Below are positions 1 to 9,061 of a DNA stretch of 64,000 nt, piece after piece. The stretch comes from Albimonas sp036154955 (GTDB lineage: Bacteria; Pseudomonadota; Alphaproteobacteria; Rhodobacterales; Rhodobacteraceae). The notes beneath the pieces were generated by a model. It had not been told where the DNA came from, ran no database searches, and worked only from the letters and a program-made list of their open reading frames with translations. Each line of letters opens with the position of its first letter. The first letter of the stretch is position 1. The stretch lies in contig JAYZWL010000147.1 in the NCBI GenBank assembly GCA_036154955.1, forward strand, positions 1 through 64,000, read 5' to 3'. Both the position numbers and the translations under genes were made by a program.

Positions 1-786
1 CCCGGCCCCGACGACCCCGCCCCCTCCCGCTCCCACGGCCGGATCGCGGTGCGCCCCACCCTGCGCCCCCGCGACCTGATGGAGGAGACGCGGGTCAAGG
101 GCGCCTGGACAGCCCGCGTCCTCACCCTCTTCCCCGGCATGTTCCCCGGTCCGCTGGGCGAGTCCCTCACCGGCAAGGCGCTGGCCGAGGGGATCTGGGC
201 GCTGGACCGCGTGGACCTGCGCGACTTCGGCCTCGGCCGTCACCGGGCGGTGGACGACACCCCCGCGGGCGGCGGCGCCGGCATGGTGCTGCGCGCCGAC
301 GTGGTCGCCGCGGCGCTGGACGCCGCCCCGGTCCCCGGTCCGGTGATCTGCCTCTCGCCGCGCGGCCGCCCCTTCGACCAGGCCTTCGCCCGGGCGCTGT
401 CGGAAGGCCCCGGCGCCACCTTCCTGTGCGGCCGGTTCGAGGGCGTCGACCAGCGCGTGATCGAGGCCCGGGGCATGATCGAGGTCAGCCTCGGCGATTT
501 CGTCATGACCGGCGGGGAAATCGCCGCCATGGCATTGATCGACGCGACGGTACGCCTTATACCCCGCGTCCTCGGGAACGCCGAGTCGGTGGAGGAGGAA
601 TCCTTCTCCCACGGACTGCTGGAAGCCCCGCACTACACCAAGCCCGCCGTATGGGAGGGGCGAGAGATACCGGAGGTCCTCCTCTCCGGTCATCACGCCC
701 GCATCTCGCGATGGCGGCGCGAGGAGGCCGAAAGGCTGACCAAGGAAAGACGACCCGATCTCTGGCGGGCGCTCCGCGGCGACTAG
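1..786 (+). CDS. trmD: tRNA (guanine-N1)-methyltransferase TrmD, 5' end outside window
   Basis: TrmD methylates G37 of tRNAs with SAM and prevents +1 frameshifting. The frame is open from the first base. It encodes the SPOUT-fold body with LTLFPGMFPG, the DDTPAGGGAGMV block, CGRFEGVDQR and SLGDFVMTGGE, followed by the C-terminal SGHHARISRWRREEAERLT region. The protein could start at GTG 49 or ATG 79. However, the upstream in-frame residues read SRSHGRIAVRPTLRPRDLM, which resembles the SHGR arm of roseobacter TrmD proteins, so I infer that the true start lies before the window. It sits 110 bp upstream of rplS, the usual rimM-trmD-rplS order. The family assignment is certain; only the start is open. 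Confidence 0.93.
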   Translation, partial: PGPDDPAPSRSHGRIAVRPTLRPRDLMEETRVKGAWTARVLTLFPGMFPGPLGESLTGKALAEGIWALDRVDLRDFGLGRHRAVDDTPAGGGAGMVLRADVVAAALDAAPVPGPVICLSPRGRPFDQAFARALSEGPGATFLCGRFEGVDQRVIEARGMIEVSLGDFVMTGGEIAAMALIDATVRLIPRVLGNAESVEEESFSHGLLEAPHYTKPAVWEGREIPEVLLSGHHARISRWRREEAERLTKERRPDLWRALRGD

Positions 787-895
787 GCGACTAGGCCCCG
801 GACCGGACCCGAAGGATGGACCAGAGCGCTCGGTCGCCCACACGTCCGCCCCCCCGCGTGACGGGAGGAAGGCGGCTTATGAAAGGACCGAGGCC

Positions 896-1303
896 ATGAA
901 CCTCCTTCAGCAGCTGGAGCGCGAGCACGCGCTGGAACTGGCGAAAGACATCCCCGACTTCTCGGCGGGCGACACCGTCCGCGTCGGCTACAAGGTGACC
1001 GAAGGCACCCGCACCCGCGTGCAGGCCTTCGAGGGCGTCGTGATCGGCCGCAAGGGCGGCAACGGCATCGGCGGCTCGTTCACCGTCCGCAAGATCTCGT
1101 TCAACGAGGGGGTGGAGCGCGTGTTCCCCATCCACTCGCCGAACATCGACTCGATCACCGTCGTGCGCCGCGGCCGCGTGCGCCGCGCCAAGCTCTACTA
1201 CCTGCGCTCGCGCCGCGGGAAGTCGGCGCGCATCGTCGAGAAGACCAACTACAAGGCCAAGGACGGCATGTCCGGCGGCCGCGCCCTGCCGACCGCCGAC
1301 TGA
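896..1303 (+). CDS. rplS: 50S ribosomal protein L19
   Basis: L19 lies at the 30S-50S interface of the ribosome. The 135-residue product shows the family core: FSAGDTVRVGYKV, QAFEGVVIGRKGGN, SFTVRKISFNEGVERVFPIHSP and RRGRVRRAKLYYLR. The C-terminal tail after KSARIVEK is longer than in E. coli, as is common in alphaproteobacteria. The ATG at 896 gives the standard MNLLQQLE start; its Shine-Dalgarno is weak (AAAGGA further upstream). It follows trmD in the same direction and ends before a strong intrinsic terminator, so it is probably the last gene of the trmD operon. Confidence 0.97.
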   Translation: MNLLQQLEREHALELAKDIPDFSAGDTVRVGYKVTEGTRTRVQAFEGVVIGRKGGNGIGGSFTVRKISFNEGVERVFPIHSPNIDSITVVRRGRVRRAKLYYLRSRRGKSARIVEKTNYKAKDGMSGGRALPTAD

Positions 1304-1329
1304 TCCGGCGCGCAGGACGTATCGACAGG

Positions 1330-1357
1330 CGGGCGGCCCTCCGGGGCCGCCCGTTTT
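1330..1357 (+). terminator. Intrinsic terminator after rplS
   Basis: A 10-bp perfect GC stem (1330-1339 with 1344-1353) closes a 4-base TCCG loop and is followed by TTTT. It lies 27 bp past the rplS stop. Confidence 0.85.
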
Positions 1358-2388
1358 CGTTCGGCCCGAGCCCCCGGCGCGACGCCCGCCCGCCCGATCT
1401 CCCGCGGGACCTGCGCGGCGACGACGCGGGGCGGACCTCGGAACGGTCTTCGCCCGAAGCCCCGCGCCACCGATCCGCCGGCGGTTCTCGACCGCGCGCC
1501 CGCCGCTCAAGTCGCCCCCGAGACCGCCGCCGCCCGCCCCGAAGCCCTCGCCCCGGCGGCCCGCGCGGCGAGGCCCCGGGTCGAGCCCGGGGCACCCGGC
1601 GGCTCGCATCGCCAGATCGGCGGCGGCGGTTGCGCGGAACCATGCCAGCGCCCCCCCGCGGCGGCGACGGGGCGCTCCGGCTCCGATCCGGACCCGCGCG
1701 CCGGCAGCCGCGAACCGCGGTCCCGGAGCGAACCTGACGCCGCGAGCCTTCACACCCGCCGCCAGATCGGCGGGGGAGGCGGCCCGCGGCCCGCAGGCGG
1801 CGCGCAGCGCATGGCGCGCTCGGCCCGATCCGGGACCGCGCCCGGGCGGTCGGGCGCGCGACGCCGCCTCTCGTGCAGGCCTCGCCGCCGGGGCGCTCCC
1901 CGAAACCCGCTCCGACCGGGATGCCGCGCAAGGCGGCCGCCCGCTCCGCCCGACCGCTCCCCCCTCCCCCCGAAAGGGGACGCAGGGCGGGGCCGACGCG
2001 CAGGCGCAGCCGGCGCGAGGGTCCGGCCGGCGGCCCCCTGCGGCGGCGCTCCCGATCCGCCGCGGTCGCGGTCGCCGCGGGGGCGGCCGGGGGATCGGCG
2101 AGACCTTCCTGACCCGCCCGCCGGATCCGGCTGCGGATCGGGCCCCGTGGCACGGCCGCCCCCTGAGCGGCCTCCGCGACATCGTCCGCGGCGGCCGTCG
2201 CCTTCGCCGCGCGCGGCCGCCCGGCCGGCTCCGTCCGCTCCGCCCCGCCCCCGGGGACGTGATCCGCCGCGCGCGGGCGCCGGCGCCGGGGGGCTTCCCC
2301 CCGCGTCCGCCTTGCCACATGATCCCGCCCGCACCGGAAGACCGCACCGCAAGACCGCATCGGCAGCAAGCGACCGGGAGACCGCGCC
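1358..2388. other. About 1 kb with no convincing gene
   Basis: All frames are open for long stretches because of the extreme GC content, but the translations are Arg/Pro/Gly/Ala-rich low-complexity strings without family motifs. None has a good ribosome binding site. The one structured element I see is the dispersed palindrome at 1570-1593. The last 100 bp presumably hold the promoter of the methyltransferase gene. Confidence 0.6.
1570..1593. repeat. Dispersed GC palindrome, copy 1
   Basis: The core is a near-perfect inverted repeat, GCCCCGGG-TCGA-CCCGGGGC in outline. Close copies lie at 25606-25629 (one difference) and 44778-44801 (degenerate right arm). All three are outside genes, which suggests a REP-like family. 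Confidence 0.65.
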
Positions 2389-3279
2389 ATGACCGCCAGC
2401 CGCCCCCGACCGTCCGCCCCGCCTCCGGCCGAACCCGGCCCCGGCCCCGCCTCCGGCCCAGAGCCCGGAGTCGCCGCCAACCGCCGCCGCTGGGACGCCC
2501 GCGCCCGCATCCATGCGCAGGACCGCACCGGCTTCTACGGCGTGGACGACTTCCTCGCCGGCCGGATCCGGCTGGAGGGCGTCGACCTCGACCTGCTCGG
2601 CCCCGTCGACGGTCTGCGCATCGCGCATCTGCAATGCCATATCGGGCTCGACACCCTGACGCTCGCCCGCATGGGCGCCGCGGTCGAGGGGCTGGACTTC
2701 TCCCCCGTCGCCCTCGCCGCCGCCCGGCGGCTGGCGGAGCGCGCCGGCCTCTCCGCCCGCTTCCACGAGGCCGACGTCCGCGACGCCGCCGCGGTCATGG
2801 GCCCCGGCCGCTTCGACCGGGTCTTCGTCACCTGGGGCGCGATCGGCTGGCTGCCGGAGCTGACCCGCTGGGCCGCCCAGGTCGCCGCCCTGCTGGTTCC
2901 CGGCGGGCGCCTGCATCTGCAGGACGTCCACCCGGCGGCGGAGCAGCTCGACCTCACCCCCCGCGGCCTCGTCCCCTGCTTCGACTGGCGCACCCCGGCC
3001 GACGCGCCGCTTCGCTTCCACGAGACGACCACCTATACCGGCGACGCCGAGGCCCTGCCGGCGGAGCCCGATCACAACTGGATCCACCCGATCTCCGACA
3101 TCGTCACCGCCCTTCTCGACGCGGGGCTGGAGATCCGGGCCCTGCGCGAGGACGATATTCTGGTCTGGGACATGTTCCCCGGCCTGACCCGTCAGGGCGG
3201 GGACGGGCTGTGGCGCCTGCCCGAGGGCCATGTCCGCACCCCGCTGAGCTTCGCGCTCACCGCGGCGAAACCCGGCTGA
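2389..3279 (+). CDS. Class I SAM-dependent methyltransferase
   Basis: The product has 296 residues with a Rossmann methyltransferase core. Motif I is the variant LQCHIGLDTLTLARMG near residues 81-96, followed by VEGLDFSP (motif II) and FDRVFVTWGAIGWLPEL (motif IV region). VPGGRLHLQDVHP is the post-IV strand. The first 28 residues are Pro/Ala-rich and probably disordered. The family (COG2226/2227 type) includes small-molecule methyltransferases; the substrate cannot be read from the sequence. It stands as a single gene 67 bp before the esterase gene, and the two may be co-transcribed. Confidence 0.85.
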   Translation: MTASRPRPSAPPPAEPGPGPASGPEPGVAANRRRWDARARIHAQDRTGFYGVDDFLAGRIRLEGVDLDLLGPVDGLRIAHLQCHIGLDTLTLARMGAAVEGLDFSPVALAAARRLAERAGLSARFHEADVRDAAAVMGPGRFDRVFVTWGAIGWLPELTRWAAQVAALLVPGGRLHLQDVHPAAEQLDLTPRGLVPCFDWRTPADAPLRFHETTTYTGDAEALPAEPDHNWIHPISDIVTALLDAGLEIRALREDDILVWDMFPGLTRQGGDGLWRLPEGHVRTPLSFALTAAKPG

Positions 3280-3345
3280 GCGCCGGCCCCGCAACGCCTG
3301 CTTCCCCGAACGCCGCCCCCCGAACAGCCTGTCCCAGGAGCCTCC

Positions 3346-4248
3346 ATGCCCCGCCCCGCCATCGCCCGTTCCAAGACGATCCGCCCCGCGCTCGCCCGCC
3401 TCGGCGCCGCGCTGGGGCTCGGCCTCCTGCTCGGCGCCGCGGCCGCGGGGCCGGCGGCGGCGGAATGCGGGCCGGACGAGGCCCCCTGCTTCGTGGGCGG
3501 GGAATTCGGCGACGGGGTCTATCACGTCCTGCTTCCCTCCGGCCCCGGCCCCTTCCCCGGCGCGCTGGTCCTGCACGGCTACGGCGGGCAGGCCGGCGTC
3601 GTGATCCGCACCCCGGTCATGGTGGAGACCCTGCTCGCCCGCGGCTTCGCGGTCGTCGTCCCGCAGGGCGCGCCGCGGCGCGAGGACGACAAGGGCGGCG
3701 CCTGGAACGCCTTCGGGGCGGAGGAGCGGCGCGACGACGTGGCCTTCCTCAACGCGGTCGCCGCCGACGCCTCGTCCCGCTTCGGGATCGACCGGGGGCG
3801 GATGATCCTGTCGGGCTTCTCGGGCGGGGGCATGATGACCTGGCGGGTCGCCTGCGTGGCGCCGGCCAGCTTCGCGGCCTACGCGCCCATCGCCGGCCTG
3901 CTCTGGCGTCCCCTGCCCGAAAGCTGCGAGGGGCCGGTGCGGATGCTGCATATCCATGGCTGGTCCGACCCGGTGGTGCCGCTGGAGGGCCGCGCCGTCG
4001 CCGGCGGGCGGGTGGTGCAGGGGGACCTGTTCCGCGGCCTCGACCTGATGCGCGAGGCCAATGGCTGCGCGCGCGACGACCCCGACGGCTACGGCATGAC
4101 CGGCCCGTTCATGCGGCGGAGCTGGACCGACTGCGCCCCGGGCTCGGCGCTGGAATTCGCCATGCACCCGGGCGGGCACGTCGCGCCCGAGGGCTGGGGC
4201 GCGCTGGTCGCCGACTGGTTCGAGTCGCTGGGAATCGACCCCACATGA
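3346..4248 (+). CDS. Secreted PHB-depolymerase/LpqC-type alpha/beta hydrolase
   Basis: The 300-residue product begins with a signal peptide (Arg/Lys-rich start, then ALGLGLLLGAAAA and an AAAE cleavage region). It is therefore probably periplasmic or secreted. The lipase box GFSGGG places the nucleophile at about Ser159, with a likely Asp208 (GWSDPV) and His278 (GGHVAP). LVLHGYGG forms the oxyanion-hole strand. This matches the COG3509 family of PHB depolymerases, feruloyl esterases and acetyl-xylan-type esterases; substrate unknown. A CAGGAG site precedes ATG 3346. Its stop overlaps the start of the EamA gene (ATGA), so the two are translationally coupled. Confidence 0.87.
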   Translation: MPRPAIARSKTIRPALARLGAALGLGLLLGAAAAGPAAAECGPDEAPCFVGGEFGDGVYHVLLPSGPGPFPGALVLHGYGGQAGVVIRTPVMVETLLARGFAVVVPQGAPRREDDKGGAWNAFGAEERRDDVAFLNAVAADASSRFGIDRGRMILSGFSGGGMMTWRVACVAPASFAAYAPIAGLLWRPLPESCEGPVRMLHIHGWSDPVVPLEGRAVAGGRVVQGDLFRGLDLMREANGCARDDPDGYGMTGPFMRRSWTDCAPGSALEFAMHPGGHVAPEGWGALVADWFESLGIDPT

Positions 4249-5174
4249 CCGACGCCCCGCGGCCGTCCGGCCCCGCCCGCGCCTCCCGCGCGCCGCGCCC
4301 CGCCCTGCCCGTCGCCCTGCCGCTGGCGGCGACGCTGCTGTTCTTCGCCGCCAATTCGGTGCTGGGCCGCGCCGCGCTGGGGGAGCTTCCGGCGGGCCAG
4401 CCCCCGGACCCCGCCGCCTATACCGCGCTGCGCCTCGTCTCCGGCGCCGCGATGCTGGCGCTGATCGTGGCGGCGCGGGAGGGGGCGGGCGGCGCGCGGG
4501 CCGCGCTGAGCCGGGCGCGCGCGGTCCCGGCGCTGTCCTTGCTGGGCTACGCCGCCTTCTTCTCGGTCGCCTATGCCGGCATCGCGGCGGGGCTGGGGGC
4601 GCTGGTTCTGTTCGGCGCGGTGCAGGTCACCATGTTCGCCGGCGCGCTCGCGATGGGGGAGCGTCCGCCGCCGATGCGCTGGCTGGGCGCGGGGGCGGGG
4701 CTGGCCGGTCTCGCCTGGCTGGCCGCGCCGGGGGCGGAGGCGCCGCCGCTGGTCCCGGCCCTGCTGATGGCCGCGTCCGGGGCCTCCTGGGGCGTGTTCT
4801 CGCTGGTCGGCCGCGGGTCCGCCCGCCCCGTCGCCGACATGGCGGGCGCCTTCGCGCTGGCCTCCGTCGCCGGGACCGCGCTGTGGGCCATGGCCGCCGC
4901 CGCCGGGTTCGCGCCCGGGATGGGCGCGCGGGAGGCGGGGCTGGCCGTGGCCTCCGGCGCCGTCACCTCCGCGCTCGGCTACGCGATGTGGTATGCGGTG
5001 CTGCCGCGCATCGACGCCACGCTCGCCTCCGTCGCCCAGCTCGCCGTGCCGCTGATCGCGCTGGCCGGCGGGGCGCGGTGGCTGGGCGAGGTCCCCTCCT
5101 CGCGCTTCTGGATCGCCGCCGCGCTGATCCTCGGGGGCGTCGGCGCGGCCACGCTGGCCTCCCGCCGCCGCTGA
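4245..5174 (+). CDS. EamA/DMT-family transporter
   Basis: The 309-residue integral membrane protein has about ten hydrophobic segments in two EamA repeats: ALPLAATLLFFAANSVLGRAAL in the first half and a second domain after GASWGVFSLVGRG. The end LIALAGGARWLGE...FWIAAALILGGVG is typical of drug/metabolite transporters. The start ATG 4245 overlaps the upstream stop as ATGA. Substrate is unknown; members export amino acids, nucleosides or metabolites. Confidence 0.87.
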   Translation: MTDAPRPSGPARASRAPRPALPVALPLAATLLFFAANSVLGRAALGELPAGQPPDPAAYTALRLVSGAAMLALIVAAREGAGGARAALSRARAVPALSLLGYAAFFSVAYAGIAAGLGALVLFGAVQVTMFAGALAMGERPPPMRWLGAGAGLAGLAWLAAPGAEAPPLVPALLMAASGASWGVFSLVGRGSARPVADMAGAFALASVAGTALWAMAAAAGFAPGMGAREAGLAVASGAVTSALGYAMWYAVLPRIDATLASVAQLAVPLIALAGGARWLGEVPSSRFWIAAALILGGVGAATLASRRR

Positions 5175-5283
5175 CCGTCCGCGCTGTCGCAAACCCCGCA
5201 TCCCCCGTCGCCAAGCCGCCGCCGCCGCGCCGCGCGCCCGGCTAGAACAGGGGCCTGACGAGGCGAACGGGCGGAGTGCGGGC

Positions 5284-7770
5284 ATGAAGACGCAGGCGCG
5301 GGCGGTGGTGGTCGGCGGCGGCGCGGTGGGGGTCTCCATCGCCTACCACCTGGGCAAGGCCGGCTGGGACGTGATCCTGCTGGAGCGGGACGAGCTGACC
5401 TCCGGCTCCACCTGGCACGCCGCGGGCCTGCTGCCGCTGTTCAACATGTCCTACGCGGTCGGGCATATCCACGACTACTCGGTCAAGTTCTACGCGGGGC
5501 TGGAGGCGGAGACCGGGCTCAACCCCGGCTTCGCCCGCGTCGGCAACCTGCGCATGGCCCAGAGCGACGCGCGCATGGACGAGTTCCGCCTCTACGCCGC
5601 CACCGCCGAGACGGTGGGGGTGGAGCATGAATGGCTGACCCCGGCCCAGATCAGGGACCGCTGGCCCCTCGTGCGGACCGAGGACCTGAAGGGCGCGTTG
5701 TTCCACCCCACCGACGGTTACATCAACCCCGCCGACGTCACCCAGGCCATGGCGCGGGGCGCCCGCGCCTTCGGAGTGGAGATCGTGCGCCGGGTGCAGG
5801 TCGAAAGCTTCGCGCGCGACGGGGCCGACTGGGTGGTGACCGTGGCCCACATGGTCGAGAAGGGCGGCAACCTCGTGCCCTCCGGCGAGGTGTCGGAGAT
5901 CCGCTGCGAGCATGTCGTCTCCGCCACCGGCAACCACGCCCAGGCCACCGCCGCCAAGATCGGCTGCTACATCCCGGCGATGCCGGTGGAGCATCAATAC
6001 ATCGTAACCGATGCCGACCCTGCATTGATCGAGTTCCGCAAGACCATGCCGGAACACCCCGTCCTGCGCGACGCCGACGCCAAATGGTATGTGCGCGAGG
6101 AGCGCGGCGGCTGGATCCTCGGCCCCTATGAGCGGGGCGCCCCCGCCTGGGCCAAGTTCGGCGTGCCCGAGAGCTTCCGCGCCGACCTTCTGCCGCTCGA
6201 CCTCGACCGGATCGAGGAGGAATACCTGTCGATGATCCACCGCATTCCGTCCTCGGAAGGCGTGGGTCTGAAGGACGACTACAACGGCCCGATCTGCTAC
6301 ACGCCCGACGGCAACCCGCTGGTCGGCCCCGCGCCGGGGGTGGAGAATTTCTGGTTCGCGGAGGGCTTCTCCTTCGGCATCACCGCCGCGGGCGGGACCG
6401 GGCATTACCTCGCGCAGGTGATGACGCAAGGCGAGGCCGAGATCGACATGTGGTCGCTCGACCCCCGCCGCTACGGCCGCTGGGTGAACCGCGAATACGC
6501 CGCCGTGAAGAACGAGGAGGCGTATGAGCATGTCTACATCCTCCACCATCCCGACGAGGAACGCCCCGCCGCGCGCCCCCTGAAGACCGCGCCCTGCTAC
6601 GACCGGATGAAGGCGGCGGGCGCCCAGTTCGGGCAGGTCAACGGCTGGGAGCGGCCGAATTACTTCGCCCCTCAGGGCTTCGACGACCACGCCGCGCGGT
6701 CGTTCCGTCGCGGCGGCTGGTGGGGTTTCGCGGAGGCCGAGGCCCGCGCGGTGCGCGAGCGGGTCGGGCTCTACGACGCCACCGCCTTCGCCAAGACCCG
6801 GATCAAGGGGCCGGGGGCGACGGCGTTCCTGGACTGGCTGACCTCCAACAGGCTGCCGAAGGTCGGGCGCATCAACCTGACCTATGCGCTGACCGATGCG
6901 GGCACGGTGCGCACGGAAGCCACCATCGTTCGGCTGGCGGAGGACGACTACTACGTGGTCACCGCCGGCGCGGCGCAGGCCTATGACCAGGATTATTTCG
7001 AGAAGGAGGCCGCGAAGACGCGCGACGAATTCGGCTGGATCGAGGTGCAGGACGTCACCGCGCAATGGGGCGTGTTCGCGCTGGCCGGCCCTGCGGCGCG
7101 CGAGGCGCTGCGCCCGCTGATCGTGGACGCGGACCCGGCCTCGGCGCTCTCCAACAAGCGCTTCCCCTGGCTTTCCATGCGCCGCATCGACCTCGGCATG
7201 GTCCCGACCATGGCGATCCGCGTCGCCTATACCGGCGAGCTGGGCTATGAGCTGCACCACCCGATCGAGATGCAGAATCACCTTTTCGACGCGCTGATCA
7301 AGGCGGGAGAGCCGCATGGCCTGACCCTGTTCGGCGCCCGCGCCCAGAACTGGCTGCGGCAGGAGAAGTCCTACCGCGCCTTCGGCTCCGACCTCGGGCG
7401 GGACGCGACGCCGCTGGAAAGCGGGCTCGACCGCTTCGTGGACGCGGACAAGGACTTCCGCGGCAAGGCGGCGATGCAGGCCCGCGGCGTGCGGGCGAAA
7501 TGCGTGACCGTGGTCATGGACGGGCCGGAGGGCGCGGACCCCTGGGGGCGCGAGGGCCTGTTCGCGGGCGGCGAGGTGGTCGGCCGGCTGACCTCGGGCG
7601 GCTGGTCCGTGAGCTTGGGCCGGCGCATCGGGCTGGGCTATGTGCGCCCGGAGCTGGCTGCGCCGGGCACCGCGCTGAAGGTGCGGATCCTGGGCGAGCT
7701 GTTCGACGCCGAGGTGGTGGAGGACAGCCCCCACGACCCGGCCAACGCCCGCCTTCGGCTCGACGGCTGA
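5284..7770 (+). CDS. FAD-dependent dimethylglycine/sarcosine dehydrogenase-type oxidoreductase
   Basis: The product has 828 residues, the usual length of dimethylglycine dehydrogenase-like proteins. The N-terminal DAO domain has the dinucleotide-binding GGGAVGVSIAYHLGKAG near residue 12. TSGSTWHAAG follows; its His is the covalent FAD attachment site in characterised relatives. From about residue 430 there is a FAO_M linker and a GcvT-type folate-binding domain (LTLFGARAQNWLRQEKSYRAFGSDL near the end). Family enzymes oxidatively demethylate N-methylglycines and pass the one-carbon unit to tetrahydrofolate. It is a single gene ending before a bidirectional terminator. The exact substrate is not settled. 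Confidence 0.9.
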   Translation: MKTQARAVVVGGGAVGVSIAYHLGKAGWDVILLERDELTSGSTWHAAGLLPLFNMSYAVGHIHDYSVKFYAGLEAETGLNPGFARVGNLRMAQSDARMDEFRLYAATAETVGVEHEWLTPAQIRDRWPLVRTEDLKGALFHPTDGYINPADVTQAMARGARAFGVEIVRRVQVESFARDGADWVVTVAHMVEKGGNLVPSGEVSEIRCEHVVSATGNHAQATAAKIGCYIPAMPVEHQYIVTDADPALIEFRKTMPEHPVLRDADAKWYVREERGGWILGPYERGAPAWAKFGVPESFRADLLPLDLDRIEEEYLSMIHRIPSSEGVGLKDDYNGPICYTPDGNPLVGPAPGVENFWFAEGFSFGITAAGGTGHYLAQVMTQGEAEIDMWSLDPRRYGRWVNREYAAVKNEEAYEHVYILHHPDEERPAARPLKTAPCYDRMKAAGAQFGQVNGWERPNYFAPQGFDDHAARSFRRGGWWGFAEAEARAVRERVGLYDATAFAKTRIKGPGATAFLDWLTSNRLPKVGRINLTYALTDAGTVRTEATIVRLAEDDYYVVTAGAAQAYDQDYFEKEAAKTRDEFGWIEVQDVTAQWGVFALAGPAAREALRPLIVDADPASALSNKRFPWLSMRRIDLGMVPTMAIRVAYTGELGYELHHPIEMQNHLFDALIKAGEPHGLTLFGARAQNWLRQEKSYRAFGSDLGRDATPLESGLDRFVDADKDFRGKAAMQARGVRAKCVTVVMDGPEGADPWGREGLFAGGEVVGRLTSGGWSVSLGRRIGLGYVRPELAAPGTALKVRILGELFDAEVVEDSPHDPANARLRLDG

Positions 7771-7817
7771 CCCAGGGGCGCCCGAGACCGGAAACGGAGC
7801 CGGAACCCGGAAACCAG

Positions 7818-7851
7818 AAACGGGGACCGCGCCCCCGCGCGATCCCCGTTT
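7818..7851. terminator. Bidirectional hairpin between convergent genes
   Basis: A 9-bp perfect inverted repeat, AAACGGGGA / TCCCCGTTT, encloses a 16-base GC-rich loop. It carries A/T ends on both sides and lies between the convergent dehydrogenase and PLP dehydratase genes, so it could serve both strands. Confidence 0.55.
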
Positions 7852-8052
7852 CACGGGCGGCACCAGCTACGCCGCCACCCTCAGGCTCGGCCGGGACGAC
7901 TTCCCCAGGAAACCGTCCCCGCCGCGCGGTCCGTCAGGTCGTCGCGTCATCCGCTTTCCCCAGTGGGACGCTGCGACCTGCCGGCCCGCGTGCTCCACAC
8001 ACTCACCGCAAACCGTGGAAACAGACTTGAGCGATTCGGCGTGACTGCGCCG

Positions 8053-8076
8053 TGACCGGAACCACAAATCCGGTCA
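8053..8076 (-). terminator. Hairpin spanning the dehydratase stop codon
   Basis: TGACCGGA and TCCGGTCA form an 8-bp perfect inverted repeat with an 8-base spacer. It includes the TGA stop of the dehydratase gene. There is no U-tract, so this may be a weak terminator or 3'-end stabiliser. Confidence 0.35.
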
Positions 8077-9045
8077 GGTCATCGCCAGGGCGCGGGCGAA
8101 AATCTCCCGGTCCACGTTGCCGCCGGTGGCGAGCGCGATCACGGCGTCGCCCTCGAAGGCCTGCGGCTGGAACAGCGCGGCGGCGAGCGCGACGGCGCCG
8201 CCGGGCTCCACGACGATCTTAAGTCGTTCGTATGCAAGCGACATCGCCCGCAGCGCGTCGTCGTCGGAGACGGTCAGCCCCGGGCCGGCGAGGGTCGAGA
8301 GGATCGGGAAGGTGATCTCTCCGGGCTCCGGCGTGACGATGGCGTCGCAGATCGACTTGCGACCTCCCGCCGCAGGGGTCCGTTGTTTTTTCGTTAAGGA
8401 TACCGCCCAGTCGTCGTAGTCCGCCGGCTCCGCCGTGCGCACCCGCAGCCCCGGCGCCTCCGCCGCCAGCGCCAGCGCGACGCCGGTGGCGAGCCCGCCG
8501 CCCCCGGCGCACACGGCGACGTCCGCCGCGCTCACCCCGGCTTCGGCGGCCTGTTCGGCGATCTCCAGCCCCGCCGTGCCCTGCCCGGCGATGACCATGG
8601 GCTCGTCATAGGGCTTCACCAGCGTCAGGCCCCGTTCGGCGGCGAGCTTCGCGCCGATCTCCTCCCGGCTTTCGGAATAGCGGTCATAGGTCACCACCTC
8701 CGCCCCCAGCGCGGCGGTGTTGGCGAGCTTCAGGCGCGGCGCGTCCTCGGGCATCAGGATCACGGCGGGGATGCCGTGCAGCTTCGCGGCGTAGGCCATG
8801 CCCTGCGCGTGGTTGCCCGACGAATAGGCGAAGACCCCGCGGGCCCGGACCTCCGGCGCCATGGCGGAGATCGCCGACCACGCCCCGCGGAACTTGAACG
8901 AGCCGGTGTGCTGCAGGCATTCCGCCTTCACCAGCACCCGGCGCCCGGCGATGTCGTTGAGGAACGGGCTTTCCAGCAGCGGCGTGCGGCGCACGACGGG
9001 GGCGAGCCGCGCGGCGGCGGCCCGGATGGCGGCGATGTCGGTCAT
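8074..9045 (-). CDS. PLP-dependent threonine/serine dehydratase-family protein
   Basis: The 323-residue protein has the fold-type II PLP layout. The Schiff-base lysine lies in TGSFKFRGA, the SSGNHAQG loop binds substrate, and a glycine-rich phosphate loop AGGGGLATG follows. This is the short threonine ammonia-lyase/serine racemase-type family that lacks a regulatory ACT domain. It would deaminate threonine or serine, or racemise serine. It is the last of three minus-strand genes, 16 bp after the hydrolase. An unusually AT-rich codon run (TTA ACG AAA AAA CAA, around 8385-8401) encodes the SLTKKQ loop without breaking the family alignment. Confidence 0.88.
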   Translation of the reverse strand: MTDIAAIRAAAARLAPVVRRTPLLESPFLNDIAGRRVLVKAECLQHTGSFKFRGAWSAISAMAPEVRARGVFAYSSGNHAQGMAYAAKLHGIPAVILMPEDAPRLKLANTAALGAEVVTYDRYSESREEIGAKLAAERGLTLVKPYDEPMVIAGQGTAGLEIAEQAAEAGVSAADVAVCAGGGGLATGVALALAAEAPGLRVRTAEPADYDDWAVSLTKKQRTPAAGGRKSICDAIVTPEPGEITFPILSTLAGPGLTVSDDDALRAMSLAYERLKIVVEPGGAVALAAALFQPQAFEGDAVIALATGGNVDREIFARALAMT

Positions 9046-9061
9046 GGTCGGGGTCCGGAAT

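Noticed and set aside
791..2528. Long minus-strand open frames opposite rplS and the following spacer
   Set aside because: They run antisense through rplS, encode Arg/Gly/Pro/Ala-rich sequence and show no motif; high GC removes stop codons.
1750..4179. 809-codon minus-strand frame opposite the methyltransferase and esterase genes
   Set aside because: Both plus-strand genes have clear family motifs and ribosome sites; the antisense product is compositionally a shadow.
5242..7863. 873-codon minus-strand frame
   Set aside because: Exactly antisense to the dimethylglycine dehydrogenase-like gene and His/Val/Ala/Arg-rich without domains.
8380..8404. Frameshift in the PLP dehydratase suggested by the A-run
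   Set aside because: The residues on both sides keep family spacing (DDWAVSL... to ...SICDAI), so the frame is intact.
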